Shown here: positions 17,441 to 25,748 of the stretch, one piece after another
How positions within the stretch are numbered: position 1 is the stretch's first letter
Layout: the number at the start of each line of letters is the position of its first letter
Assembly (NCBI RefSeq): GCF_002005225.1
Contig: NZ_CP019724.1
Location: forward strand, 558,001-622,000
DNA: 64,000 nt
Origin: Streptomyces pactum
Lineage (GTDB): Bacteria; Actinomycetota; Actinomycetes; Streptomycetales; Streptomycetaceae
Direction of reading: 5' to 3'
Notes under the pieces: model-generated
Databases searched by the model: none
What the model was told of the DNA's origin: nothing
The model's input: the letters and a program-made list of their open reading frames with translations, nothing else
Translations under genes and position numbers: made by a program

Positions 17441-17569
17441 TCACGGCCGGGTGCACCGCCCCGGGGCGCCGTTTCGGCGTGCCCGCATTCCCACGCGCCG
17501 GCCGCAGTTCCAACACGCGTCACCGGCGAAGCCGCACACGCGACACGCACTTTGACGTGTACTTGTCAT
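17441..17569 (-). CDS. possible 42-aa Cys-rich protein
   Basis: A short minus-strand frame from ATG 17569 encodes two CxxC pairs, CRVCGFAGDACWNCGRR, then an Arg-rich tail. The double CxxC could bind zinc. No ribosome-binding site precedes the ATG and both neighbours run the other way, so this may be chance. It fills part of the 197-base gap between the regulator and the PhnD-like gene. Confidence 0.25.
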   Translation of the reverse strand: MTSTRQSACRVCGFAGDACWNCGRRVGMRARRNGAPGRCTRP

Positions 17570-17592
17570 GCTCGTGAACTGTAGGGGCGTAC

Positions 17593-18501
17593 GTGAAGAA
17601 GATCCAACTGTTCCTTGCCCTGTCCGTGCTTGCTGCCACCGCCGCGTGCGGCGGCGACGCATCGGGCGAGACCAACGCCCAGGGCATTCCGGCGAAGTTA
17701 CGCGTGGGGATCATCCCCAATGTGGCCCCGGACAAGCAGGGGGCCAAATACGATCCGCTGCGGAAGTACCTGGCGGACAAGCTCGACACCGACGTCGAAC
17801 TGTTCGTCGCCACCGACTACGCGGGCGTCGTGGCCGCCCTCGCGGCCGAGAAGGTCGATCTCGCCTACGTCGGCGGCCTGACCTATGTACAGGCCGAAGA
17901 GCAGGTCGACGTGCAGCCGCTGGTCACCGAGGTCGACGAGGAGACCGGCACCAAGGAGTACCTGTCCGGCATCGTCGTCCGTGACGACGCCCCGTACGAA
18001 AGCCTGAAGGACGTGCTGGACGCCGAGGCCAAGTTCGCTTTCGGGGACGTCAGTTCCACTTCCGGAAGCCTGTACCCGCGCGTCATGCTGAACGCGGCCG
18101 GTGCCGAGTGCTCACCCAAGACGATCGACAAGTGCCCGCCGCTGTCGAAGGTTTCCTTCACCGGCGGTCACGACGCCACCGCCCAGGCGGTCCTGAACGG
18201 CTCGGTGGACGCCGGCGGCCTGGAAGTGCGGATCCTGCACCGACTGGAACGCGACGGCAAGGTCCCCAAGGGCGAGCTGAAGGTCGTCCAGTCGCACAAG
18301 GTCATGGGCTACCCCTGGGTCATGCGGACCGCGCTCGGCGACACGGCGGCGTCCACGTTGACGGACGTGTTCGAGGCGATGAAGGACCCCAAGCTGCTCG
18401 ACCTGATGGGCACCACCGGCTACCAGTCGGTGACCGAGGCCGAGTACGAGCCGCTCAAGAAGCACGCCGAGGACCTCGGCCTGCTCACCGCCGGCCGGTG
18501 A
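17593..18501 (+). CDS. PhnD-like ABC transporter substrate-binding lipoprotein
   Basis: 302 aa beginning MKKIQLFLAL, with a short signal peptide and Cys19 as a likely lipid anchor (TAAC, a weak lipobox). The mature part follows the PhnD family: RVGIIPNVAPDK near 38, DYAGVVAALAAEKVDLAYVG, and ASSTSGSLYPR-like text (DVSSTSGSLYPRVML). PhnD proteins bind phosphonates and phosphite; the same fold also binds other oxyanions, as in the arsenite-binding AioX. Placement between a sulfur-sensing regulator and sulfur enzymes suggests a sulfur oxyanion or organosulfur ligand. The GTG start at 17593 heads a three-gene ABC operon. Confidence 0.82.
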   Translation: MKKIQLFLALSVLAATAACGGDASGETNAQGIPAKLRVGIIPNVAPDKQGAKYDPLRKYLADKLDTDVELFVATDYAGVVAALAAEKVDLAYVGGLTYVQAEEQVDVQPLVTEVDEETGTKEYLSGIVVRDDAPYESLKDVLDAEAKFAFGDVSSTSGSLYPRVMLNAAGAECSPKTIDKCPPLSKVSFTGGHDATAQAVLNGSVDAGGLEVRILHRLERDGKVPKGELKVVQSHKVMGYPWVMRTALGDTAASTLTDVFEAMKDPKLLDLMGTTGYQSVTEAEYEPLKKHAEDLGLLTAGR

Positions 18502-18549
18502 CGGGCACGGCCGGCCGTCTGAACCGTTGACTCAGGGGGAACCGATCCC

Positions 18550-19290
18550 ATGAAGATCGAGCTGAAAGACGTCTCCGCGTCGTTCGCCGACAGCGACGCA
18601 CCCGCCCTCAACGACATCTCGCTCACCATCGACCAAGCCGAACACGTCGTCCTGCTGGGCCCCTCCGGCTCCGGCAAGACCACGCTGCTGCGCTGCATCC
18701 TGGGCGCCGTCGCTCCGACCTCCGGAATGATCCGGGTGGGCGACCTCGACCCCACCGACGACTCCGATCTGCGCGCACTGCGCCGCAAGACCGGCGTCAT
18801 CAGGCAAGGCAACGACCTGGTGCTCGGTCTGCGGGCACAGACCAATGCGGTGCTGGGCACCGCGCCCGCCTGGGGGCTGCGCGAATGGGCCTCCGTTCTG
18901 CGCGGCAAGGTACCCGGCCGATACCAGGAGCGGGTGCACGCGCTTGCCGAGGCCCAGGGAATCCTCCCGTATCTGAGGAACCGGGTGGAGAACCTCTCCG
19001 GTGGACAGCGGCAGCGGGTCGCGCTGGTCCGCGCGGTCCTGTCCGAGCCACAGCTGTTACTGGCGGACGAACCGACCTCCGGCCTGGACCCGGTCACCTC
19101 CCAGGCTGCCGTCGACACACTGCGTGAGGCGAAGGGCGTGACCGTCGTGGTGTCGACCCACGACCTCGGCATCGCCCGGCAGTTCTCGCGCGTGATCGCC
19201 CTGCGGGCCGGCCGGGTCTGCTTCGACGGGCCGCAGCTCTCCGAACACGACGCCGAGGAGATCTACCAGGGAACGGCGGTACCGGCATGA
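18550..19290 (+). CDS. PhnC-like ABC transporter ATPase
   Basis: The 246-aa protein has Walker A GPSGSGKTT (near 38), signature LSGGQRQR, Walker B LLLADEP and the H-loop STHDLG. Order and length match PhnC-type ATPases of oxyanion importers. It lies 48 bases after the binding-protein gene and overlaps the permease gene by four bases (ATGA at 19287), so the three genes form one importer. Confidence 0.9.
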   Translation: MKIELKDVSASFADSDAPALNDISLTIDQAEHVVLLGPSGSGKTTLLRCILGAVAPTSGMIRVGDLDPTDDSDLRALRRKTGVIRQGNDLVLGLRAQTNAVLGTAPAWGLREWASVLRGKVPGRYQERVHALAEAQGILPYLRNRVENLSGGQRQRVALVRAVLSEPQLLLADEPTSGLDPVTSQAAVDTLREAKGVTVVVSTHDLGIARQFSRVIALRAGRVCFDGPQLSEHDAEEIYQGTAVPA

Positions 19291-20183
19291 GCGCCGACAC
19301 CAACACGAGCGCGGGTGAGCGGGGATCGGCCTGCGGGCCGAAGGTCCCGGTCCAGCGCGACGGGTCCAAGCCGCCGCCGCCCGACGTCTCGGCGCAGATG
19401 CGTGGTCCCAAGCGGTCCAGGACCACCTGGATCGTGCTGGCCGTGGCCTTCGCGGCGGTCGTCTGGTCCCTCGACGGCACGGGCGTGAGCGTCGCCAATC
19501 TTGCGGCCGGCTGGGAGGGCGCCCGTGACATCTTCTCCGGCCTCTTCCCGCCGGAGCTGGACGGGGAGCTGCTGCAGGCGGTCGGTCGGGCCGCACTGGA
19601 GACACTTCAGATCTCCATCGCCGCCCTGTTCTTCGGCACCATCGGCGGCCTCGTCCTCGCCGTGCTGATGGCCGGCAACATCGGGGCACCACGCTGGCTG
19701 TCCGGCGGCGCCCGCCTGATCGCCACCGTCTGCCGCTCCGTGCCCGAACTGCTGTGGGCCCTGGTCTTCGTCGCCGTCGTCGGCCTCGGCCCGGCAGCAG
19801 GCGTCTACGCCATCTCCCTGCACGCCGCCGGCCTGCTCGCCAAACTCGTCTCCGAACAGCTCGAAGCCGTCGACCCCGCGCCGGTGGAAGCCATGCGCAT
19901 GACCGGCGCATCCAAACTCGCCACCGGCCTCCTCGCGGTCATCCCGCAGGCCCGCAACAACATCGCCTCCCTCGTGCTCTACCAGTGGGAGTGCAACATC
20001 CGCAGCTCCGCCATCATCGGCTTCGTCGGTGCCGGCGGCATCGGACAGGCCCTCGGCATCTCCATGCGCCTGTTCCGCTACCAGGAACTGGCCACTCTCA
20101 TGATCGCGCTGCTCCTGCTCGTCGTCGCCGTCGACCAGATCAGCCGCTTTCTGCGCCGCCGTATGGGTGCAGCGACCCGCTAG
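19287..20183 (+). CDS. PhnE-like ABC transporter permease
   Basis: 298 aa with a hydrophilic N terminus of about 45 residues and six predicted helices. The EAA-type loop lies near VEAMRMTGASKLATGLLAV, and GFVGAGGIGQALGISMRLF near the end is typical of PhnE permeases. It completes the PhnDCE-like importer. The next gene starts 84 bases on, behind its own operator, so the importer operon probably ends here. Confidence 0.88.
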   Translation: MSADTNTSAGERGSACGPKVPVQRDGSKPPPPDVSAQMRGPKRSRTTWIVLAVAFAAVVWSLDGTGVSVANLAAGWEGARDIFSGLFPPELDGELLQAVGRAALETLQISIAALFFGTIGGLVLAVLMAGNIGAPRWLSGGARLIATVCRSVPELLWALVFVAVVGLGPAAGVYAISLHAAGLLAKLVSEQLEAVDPAPVEAMRMTGASKLATGLLAVIPQARNNIASLVLYQWECNIRSSAIIGFVGAGGIGQALGISMRLFRYQELATLMIALLLLVVAVDQISRFLRRRMGAATR

Positions 20184-20236
20184 TACCGGCCTTCCACCCC
20201 GATTCCTCTGGACACCCCCGCCCTCGATCCCTACTC

Positions 20237-20254
20237 TTCAAGAGATCTCTAGAA
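20237..20254. promoter_or_regulatory. 18-bp operator before the DsrE gene
   Basis: TTCAAGAGATCTCTAGAA is a palindrome at 16 of 18 positions and lies 13 bases before the GTG of the DsrE gene. It matches the site before ArsR-rhodanese 2 at 15 of 18 positions. No copy is seen before the PhnD-like gene. Confidence 0.78.
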
Positions 20255-20267
20255 TAGGAGAACATCG

Positions 20268-20618
20268 GTGAACTTCCTTTTCGTCTTCCACGACCCGCCC
20301 TACGGCACGGAACGCGTCTACAACGGGCTGCGGTGGGCGACCGAAGTGGCCAAGCGCGAGGGCAACGAGGTCAAGGTCTTCCTGTTCGGGGACGCGGTGG
20401 TCTCCGTCGCGGACGGCCAGAAGACGCCGGACGGCTACTACAACACCGGCAAGATGTCGGTGAACTTCGCCCGCCAGGGCGGGGAGATCGGCTGCTGCGG
20501 CACCTGCATGGACGCGCGGGGGATGAGCGACGAGGGCCTGGTCAAGGGCGCCCACCGCTCCTCCATGAACGAACTGACCGACTGGACTCTGTGGGCCGAC
20601 AAGGTCATCAACGTCTGA
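20268..20618 (+). CDS. DsrE-family sulfur-transfer protein
   Basis: 116 aa of the DsrE/DsrF fold (FLFVFHDPPYGTERVYNGLR at the N terminus). A cysteine-rich loop, IGCCGTCMDARG, gives Cys76, Cys77 and Cys80 at the place where DsrE proteins carry sulfur. Members relay protein persulfides between rhodanese, TusA and reductases. GTG start at 20268 follows TAGGAGAAC. It sits directly behind the 18-bp operator and 13 bases before the flavoprotein gene, so both are probably under ArsR-rhodanese control. Confidence 0.85.
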   Translation: MNFLFVFHDPPYGTERVYNGLRWATEVAKREGNEVKVFLFGDAVVSVADGQKTPDGYYNTGKMSVNFARQGGEIGCCGTCMDARGMSDEGLVKGAHRSSMNELTDWTLWADKVINV

Positions 20619-20631
20619 GGTGGGAGCACCC

Positions 20632-21813
20632 ATGCGACGCAATATCCTCGTACTCGGGTCAGGCTTCGGCGGCCTGAGCACCGTGCGGGAACTCGAGAAG
20701 TACGTGGACCCGAACGACAAGATCACCCTCGTCGACCGCAGCGAGAGCCAGGTGCAGGGCCTGTCCCTGCTGTGGCTGCTGCGCGGCTGGCGGACTCTGG
20801 AGGACGTCACCGTCCATCCGACCAAGGACGCCCTCGGCAAGGCGACGCACCACGTCGCCGATGTCGAGCAGCTCGACCTGCCGGGCAGGCAGGTCCGCAC
20901 CTCGAAGGGCGTGCTGGACTACGACGCGCTGGTCCTGGCGCTCGGAGCGGAACTGAACACCGCAGCCGTCCCCGGCCTGGACGATGCCCTCGCGGCGGGA
21001 GTGGCAGCGCACTACTACACGGCCGAGGCCGCGGTCGACGCACACGCGAAGCTGACGGCCACCACCTCGGGCAAGGTCGTCTTCCTGGTGACCCGCATGC
21101 CCTACAAGTGCCCGGCCGCACCGTACGAGGGGGCGATGCTCGCCTCGGACCTGCTCACCGAGACCGGGGTGCGCGACAACGTCTCCGTCGACGTCTACAC
21201 GCCCGAGCCGCAGCCGATGCCGGTGGCCGGCCCGGTGGTCGGCGCCGGGGTGGTGCAGATGCTCGAATCGCAGAAGATCGGCTTCCATCCCGGACGCACG
21301 GTCACGCAGGTGGACCCCGCCGCGCGGGAGCTCGTCTTCGACGACGGCGAGCGGGTCTCCTTCGACCTGCTGGTGTTCATCCCGCCGCACCAGGCCCCGG
21401 CCCCCGTCAAGGCGGCCGATCTGTCACCCACCGGATTCGTCCCGGTGGACGCCCACACCCAGAAGACGATCATCGACGGCGTGTGGGCGCTCGGTGACGT
21501 CGCCTCGATCACGCTGACGAACGGCAAGCCGCTGCCCAAGGCCGCGGTCTTCGCCAAGGGACAGGCCGAAGCGGTGGCCCAGGGTGTGGCCCGCCACCTC
21601 GGCTACGACGCCCCGGAGCCGCACTTCGCCGGTGAGGGCCACTGCTACCTGGAGCTCGGCGGGCACCTCGCCGCCAAGGGCGCGGGCGACTTCTACCACC
21701 CCGACGGACCGAAGATCGAGATGTCGCAGCCGTCCGAGGAGCTGCACCGCGCCAAGGAACGTGAGGAGCAGGAGTGGCTCGCCCTGTGGAACGCCGCTCC
21801 CGGCCGCAACTGA
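20632..21813 (+). CDS. FAD-dependent SQR/flavocytochrome-c-type oxidoreductase
   Basis: 393 aa. The N-terminal dinucleotide fold is LVLGSGFGGLSTVRELEKY; a second NAD-like fold covers the middle. The key cysteine is Cys160 in PYKCPAAPYE, the motif of sulfide:quinone reductases and flavocytochrome c sulfide dehydrogenase; another lies near 341 in GEGHCYLE. FAD contacts appear at WALGDVA. Such enzymes oxidise sulfide, or reduce persulfides in the CoA-disulfide-reductase branch. There is no clear C-terminal membrane helix. The start at 20632 has AGGTGGGA upstream. Pairing with DsrE makes DsrE the likely sulfur acceptor. Confidence 0.83.
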   Translation: MRRNILVLGSGFGGLSTVRELEKYVDPNDKITLVDRSESQVQGLSLLWLLRGWRTLEDVTVHPTKDALGKATHHVADVEQLDLPGRQVRTSKGVLDYDALVLALGAELNTAAVPGLDDALAAGVAAHYYTAEAAVDAHAKLTATTSGKVVFLVTRMPYKCPAAPYEGAMLASDLLTETGVRDNVSVDVYTPEPQPMPVAGPVVGAGVVQMLESQKIGFHPGRTVTQVDPAARELVFDDGERVSFDLLVFIPPHQAPAPVKAADLSPTGFVPVDAHTQKTIIDGVWALGDVASITLTNGKPLPKAAVFAKGQAEAVAQGVARHLGYDAPEPHFAGEGHCYLELGGHLAAKGAGDFYHPDGPKIEMSQPSEELHRAKEREEQEWLALWNAAPGRN

Positions 21814-21838
21814 CGCCAGGCACCTGCCTGTAGTGGAT

Positions 21839-21862
21839 CCCGGCCGCCCTCGCGCGGCCGGG
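21839..21862 (+). terminator. hairpin after the flavoprotein gene
   Basis: CCCGGCCGC (21839-21847) pairs with GCGGCCGGG (21854-21862) over a six-base loop, 25 bases after the stop. It may end or weaken transcription before the MMPL gene. Confidence 0.5.
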
Positions 21863-21973
21863 CCCACCGATTCCCCTTCTCGCCCCGGACGTCCCGTCCC
21901 CGTCCGAACCTTGACCATCCGGGGCGCCTGCCCCCCCGTCAGGGCGCATCCCCGCTATCGGAGGTTCACCCCT

Positions 21974-24127
21974 ATGTCTGTCGGCACGTCCGAGCCCGTC
22001 CACACCCAGGAACCGCCGGGCCGGCGCACCCTCGCCGACCGCACCGCAGCGGTCATGGTCGGCCGCCGCAAGATCGTCATGGTCGCCTGGCTGGTCCTGG
22101 TGCTGCTCGCGGCCCCGTTCGCCGTCACTCTCAACGGCGCCCTTTCCGGCGCCGGTTGGACGGCCTCCGGATCCGAGAGCCAGGAGGTCCGCGAAGAGCT
22201 CCGCGAGGACTTCGCAGACCTCGGCGCCGAAGCCGCCGTCATCGTCGTCCAGGTGCCGGCCAAGGACGACCTGGACACGGCCGTGAGCGGCCTCATCGAC
22301 TCCCTCGACGGCCAGGAGGACGTCCGCAAGGTCACCGATCCCCGCACCCAGCCGGCGCAGGCCGGTCTCATCAGCGAGGACGGCACGACCGCACTCGTCC
22401 CGGTCCACCTGCAGGCCGACGACGAAGCCGGGCTCCCCGAAGCCGCCGCCGCGGTGGGCGACACGGTCAAGGACAGCGACCTGCCCAAGGGCGCCACCGC
22501 GGACGTCACCGGTGAGTGGCCGATGTGGGCGGACTTCAACGAGTCCAACGAGAAGGCCATGCTCAAGGCCGAACTCATGTCCGGCCTGCCGATGATGATC
22601 CTGCTCGTCATCGTCTTCGGCAGCCTGATCGCCGCGGGCATGCCCATGATGCTGACCGTGGTCGGCATCGCCGTCGCCTACGGCACCCTGCACCTGATCA
22701 CCATGGCCACACCCGTGTCGGTGTGGTCGATGAACTTCTCCATGATGATCGGCATGGCGCTCGGCATCGACTACAGCCTGTTCATCGTCACCCGCTACCG
22801 AGCCGAGCGCGCCAAGGGCCACGGCGCCCAGGCAGCGCTGGCCACCACCCTCGCGACCTCCGGCAAAGCGATCTTCCTCTCCGGCCTCGCACTGATCATG
22901 GCGCTCGGCGCGGTGTTCCTGCTGCCGGTCATGGTCTTCCGGTCCATGGCCCTCGGCATGATCATCGCGGTCGTCGCGGTCGTCGCCGCCGCCCTCACCC
23001 TGCTGCCGGCCGTTCTGGCAGCCCTCGGCGACAGGGTGCTGCGCGGACGCGCCGAGCGCAGCCACCGCAGCGAAGCACGCTGGGGCCGCTGGGCGGACGG
23101 TGTCGTACGGCGTCCCGCCCTCGGCCTGGTCGCCGGCCTGGTCCTCCTCGGCGCCCTGACCGCACCGGTCATCGGAGTACAACTGGGCATGCCGGGCGCC
23201 CGCGTCGTCGACTCCGGATACTCCAGCCGCGACGGCTACGAGACCATGACCGACGCCTTCGGACCCGGTGCCGCAGCCACCATCTATGTCACCACCCCCA
23301 CCGGTGACGCGGACAAGGTCATCAGCGCGGCCGAGGACCGGTCCGGCGTCAAGGAAGCGGCGCTCGCCGCAGAACCGGCCGACACGGGCCGCACCGTCGT
23401 CCGGATCACCCCGACCACCGCCATCGACGACAACAAGACCTCCGACCTCGTCAGCGACCTGCGCTCCGACCTCGACGAGAACGTACCCGCGGCCAAGGTG
23501 GGCGGCCCCGCCGCGCAGAACCACGACATGACCGAGGCGCTGGCCGCCTCAGCGCCGTGGATCATCGCCCTGGTACTCGTCATGTCGCTGATGATGATGC
23601 TCATCGTCTTCCGCAGCGTCGTCATCGCCCTGGTGTCGATCGCGATGAACCTGCTCACCGTCGGCGCCGCGTTCGGTATCGCATCGATCATCTTCCAGCA
23701 CGGTGTGGGCGCCTCGCTGATCGGCATCGAATCCCAGGGCTTCATCAACGCCTGGGCACCGGTGTTCTTCTTCGCGATCCTCTTCGGCCTGTCGATGGAC
23801 TACCAGCTGTTCCTGCTCGCCTCCGTCCGCGAGAAGTACGAACTCAGCGGTGACACCCGCACCGCCGTGCGCGAGGGCATCGCCGCGACCGGACGGCCCA
23901 TCACCAACGCCGCGGTCATCATGGTCATCGTCTTCGTGGCCTTCGGCGTCACCGGACCCATCCCGCCGACCGAACTCGGCATCACCCTGGCCATCGCCGT
24001 CATCCTGGACGCCACCCTGGTGCGGATGCTGGTCGTGCCCGCCTCCCTCGCCGTCTTCGGCAACAGCAACTGGTGGATGCCGCGCTGGCTCGACAGGGTG
24101 CTGCCGGCCTTCTCCTTCAAGCACTGA
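21974..24127 (+). CDS. MMPL/RND-family membrane exporter
   Basis: 717 aa with 12 predicted helices in two repeats, each with a large outer loop after the first helix. The repeated family texts are GMALGIDYSLFIVTRYRAE and FGLSMDYQLFLLASVREKY, which include the proton-relay Asp-Tyr pairs. Actinobacterial MMPL proteins export lipids, siderophores or small hydrophobic molecules. Its place inside the sulfur island, between the flavoprotein and the molybdoenzyme genes, is unusual. The substrate is unknown. ATG at 21974 follows GGAGGTTCACCCCT. Confidence 0.88.
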   Translation: MSVGTSEPVHTQEPPGRRTLADRTAAVMVGRRKIVMVAWLVLVLLAAPFAVTLNGALSGAGWTASGSESQEVREELREDFADLGAEAAVIVVQVPAKDDLDTAVSGLIDSLDGQEDVRKVTDPRTQPAQAGLISEDGTTALVPVHLQADDEAGLPEAAAAVGDTVKDSDLPKGATADVTGEWPMWADFNESNEKAMLKAELMSGLPMMILLVIVFGSLIAAGMPMMLTVVGIAVAYGTLHLITMATPVSVWSMNFSMMIGMALGIDYSLFIVTRYRAERAKGHGAQAALATTLATSGKAIFLSGLALIMALGAVFLLPVMVFRSMALGMIIAVVAVVAAALTLLPAVLAALGDRVLRGRAERSHRSEARWGRWADGVVRRPALGLVAGLVLLGALTAPVIGVQLGMPGARVVDSGYSSRDGYETMTDAFGPGAAATIYVTTPTGDADKVISAAEDRSGVKEAALAAEPADTGRTVVRITPTTAIDDNKTSDLVSDLRSDLDENVPAAKVGGPAAQNHDMTEALAASAPWIIALVLVMSLMMMLIVFRSVVIALVSIAMNLLTVGAAFGIASIIFQHGVGASLIGIESQGFINAWAPVFFFAILFGLSMDYQLFLLASVREKYELSGDTRTAVREGIAATGRPITNAAVIMVIVFVAFGVTGPIPPTELGITLAIAVILDATLVRMLVVPASLAVFGNSNWWMPRWLDRVLPAFSFKH

Positions 24128-24220
24128 CCACGACTCCGGGCGGCGCGGGCCACCCCCGTCCTGCGCCGCCCGGTCCCACGCGCCCCGCTTGTTCGAACGA
24201 ACCGGTCCGGAGGACTGTCC

Positions 24221-24832
24221 ATGCCCCGATTCGGCATGCTCATCGACTTGAACACCTGTATCGGCTGTCACGCCTGCTCGGTGGCCTGCAAGAACGAGTT
24301 CGACGTGCCACTCGGAGTCTTCCGCGACACGGTCAAGGTCGTCGAGGACGGCGAGTACCCCAACGCCGGCAAGCACTTCATACCCGTGCTGTGCAACCAG
24401 TGCGAAGACGCTCCCTGCCTGAACGCCTGCCCCACCGACGCGATCACCCGCCTGCCCAACGGCGAGGTCGTCATCGAGGAAGGCGACTGCAACCTCAACC
24501 GGTTCTGCATGGCCGCCTGCCCCTACGACGCCATCTACGAAGACCCGCAGACCCAGACCGCATCGAAGTGCACCTTCTGCGAACACCGCACCTCCAAGGG
24601 CGGCGAGCCCGCATGCGTGGAGGCGTGCCCCACCGGCTGCCGCGTCTTCGGCGACCTCGACGACCCCGACAGCAAGATCTCGCGGATGGCCAGCGACAAC
24701 GAGATCGACGTCTGGAAGCCCGAGGCGAACACCCAGCCCAAGGTCTTCTACGTCGACCCCAAGCGGGCCCTGCCCCTCATCGCCGTCGACGGCGTCCAGG
24801 TCGACCAGAGCACCGACCTCAAGGGACGGTGA
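24221..24832 (+). CDS. PsrB/PhsB-like four-cluster ferredoxin subunit
   Basis: 203 aa with four ferredoxin cysteine groups: CIGCHACSVAC, CNQCEDAPCLNAC, CNLNRFCMAAC and CTFCEHRTSKGGEPACVEAC. This is the DmsB/PsrB/TtrB subunit, which passes electrons between the membrane quinone subunit and the molybdenum subunit through four [4Fe-4S] clusters. One group reads CNLNRFCMAAC, where the first spacing is longer than the common CxxC, a small oddity. It is first of the reductase genes and lies four bases before the NrfD gene. It has no signal of its own and would be exported with the Tat-signal catalytic partner. Confidence 0.9.
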   Translation: MPRFGMLIDLNTCIGCHACSVACKNEFDVPLGVFRDTVKVVEDGEYPNAGKHFIPVLCNQCEDAPCLNACPTDAITRLPNGEVVIEEGDCNLNRFCMAACPYDAIYEDPQTQTASKCTFCEHRTSKGGEPACVEACPTGCRVFGDLDDPDSKISRMASDNEIDVWKPEANTQPKVFYVDPKRALPLIAVDGVQVDQSTDLKGR

Positions 24833-24835
24833 CCG

Positions 24836-25729
24836 GTGGCGACCACACTCGCGCAGACAGCACCGATCGAGCACGCTCAGCCCTGGGGCACGCTGCTCGC
24901 GGTGTACTTCACTCTCATCGGGATTCCCAGCGGCCTGACCCTCATGGTGTGGTGGCACCGCAACCGCTACCCGACCGCGGCCCTCAGTCTGGACTGGCGG
25001 GCCGGCTGGGCCACCCTCGGCCTGCTCGCGGCGGCCGGGCTGCTGCTCACCATCGACCTCGGCCGGCCCGAACGCTTCCACCTGATGCTCACCGAGTTCG
25101 GCAACTGGGACTCGCCCATCTCCCTCGGCGCGAAGATCATCGCGGTCAAGACGTTCCTCATCGCCGTCGCGCTCTACCTCCTGTGGCGCCGCCGGACCGC
25201 GTCCCGCGACACCCCTGCTCAAGCCCGTGGCATGACGGCCCGTTTCGATACCTCGGTGGCATGGCTGCTGGGAGCGTCCAGCGTCGCGCTCGCCGTATAC
25301 CCGGTCGCTGTCCTCGCCCGAACCTGGGTCTCACCGCTGGCGGCCACCAACAGCTCCGCGCTGCTGTTCCTGATCACCTCGCTGCTGATGGGCTGCGCCA
25401 CCGTCCTGATCCTCGACGCCGTGAGCCCGAACGAGGCCGAACAGCAACGCGGCCTGAACAGGATCACTCTCGCCCTGCTCATGGCCTACACCGTCACCCT
25501 CGTATTCGGCGCCGCCTCCGTCAGCGGCGGACCGGCGAAGAAGTCCCTGGACACGGTCCTCACAGGTGAGCACGCGCCGCTGTTCTACACCTGCGTCATC
25601 GGCGCCGGCGTTCTCCTCCCCGCGGCCGCACTCGCCCTCGCCGGGAAGCGTCGCTGGGCCCGTCTGCCGGCGGCCGGCGGACTGCTCGCCGGAACCGCGG
25701 CCATCCGCTACCTCATCTTCACGGCCTGA
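24836..25729 (+). CDS. NrfD/PsrC-like membrane anchor
   Basis: 297 aa, about nine predicted helices; NrfD family text includes LGRPERFHLML after the second helix and an early GIPSGLTLMVWWHR. This subunit exchanges electrons between quinones and the ferredoxin subunit and, in some relatives, couples to ions. GTG start at 24836. The gene lies between the ferredoxin and catalytic subunit genes, an order of B-C-A instead of the A-B-C order found in many psr/phs operons. Confidence 0.87.
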   Translation: MATTLAQTAPIEHAQPWGTLLAVYFTLIGIPSGLTLMVWWHRNRYPTAALSLDWRAGWATLGLLAAAGLLLTIDLGRPERFHLMLTEFGNWDSPISLGAKIIAVKTFLIAVALYLLWRRRTASRDTPAQARGMTARFDTSVAWLLGASSVALAVYPVAVLARTWVSPLAATNSSALLFLITSLLMGCATVLILDAVSPNEAEQQRGLNRITLALLMAYTVTLVFGAASVSGGPAKKSLDTVLTGEHAPLFYTCVIGAGVLLPAAALALAGKRRWARLPAAGGLLAGTAAIRYLIFTA

Positions 25730-25748
25730 CCTCGGGGGGAGACGTCAC

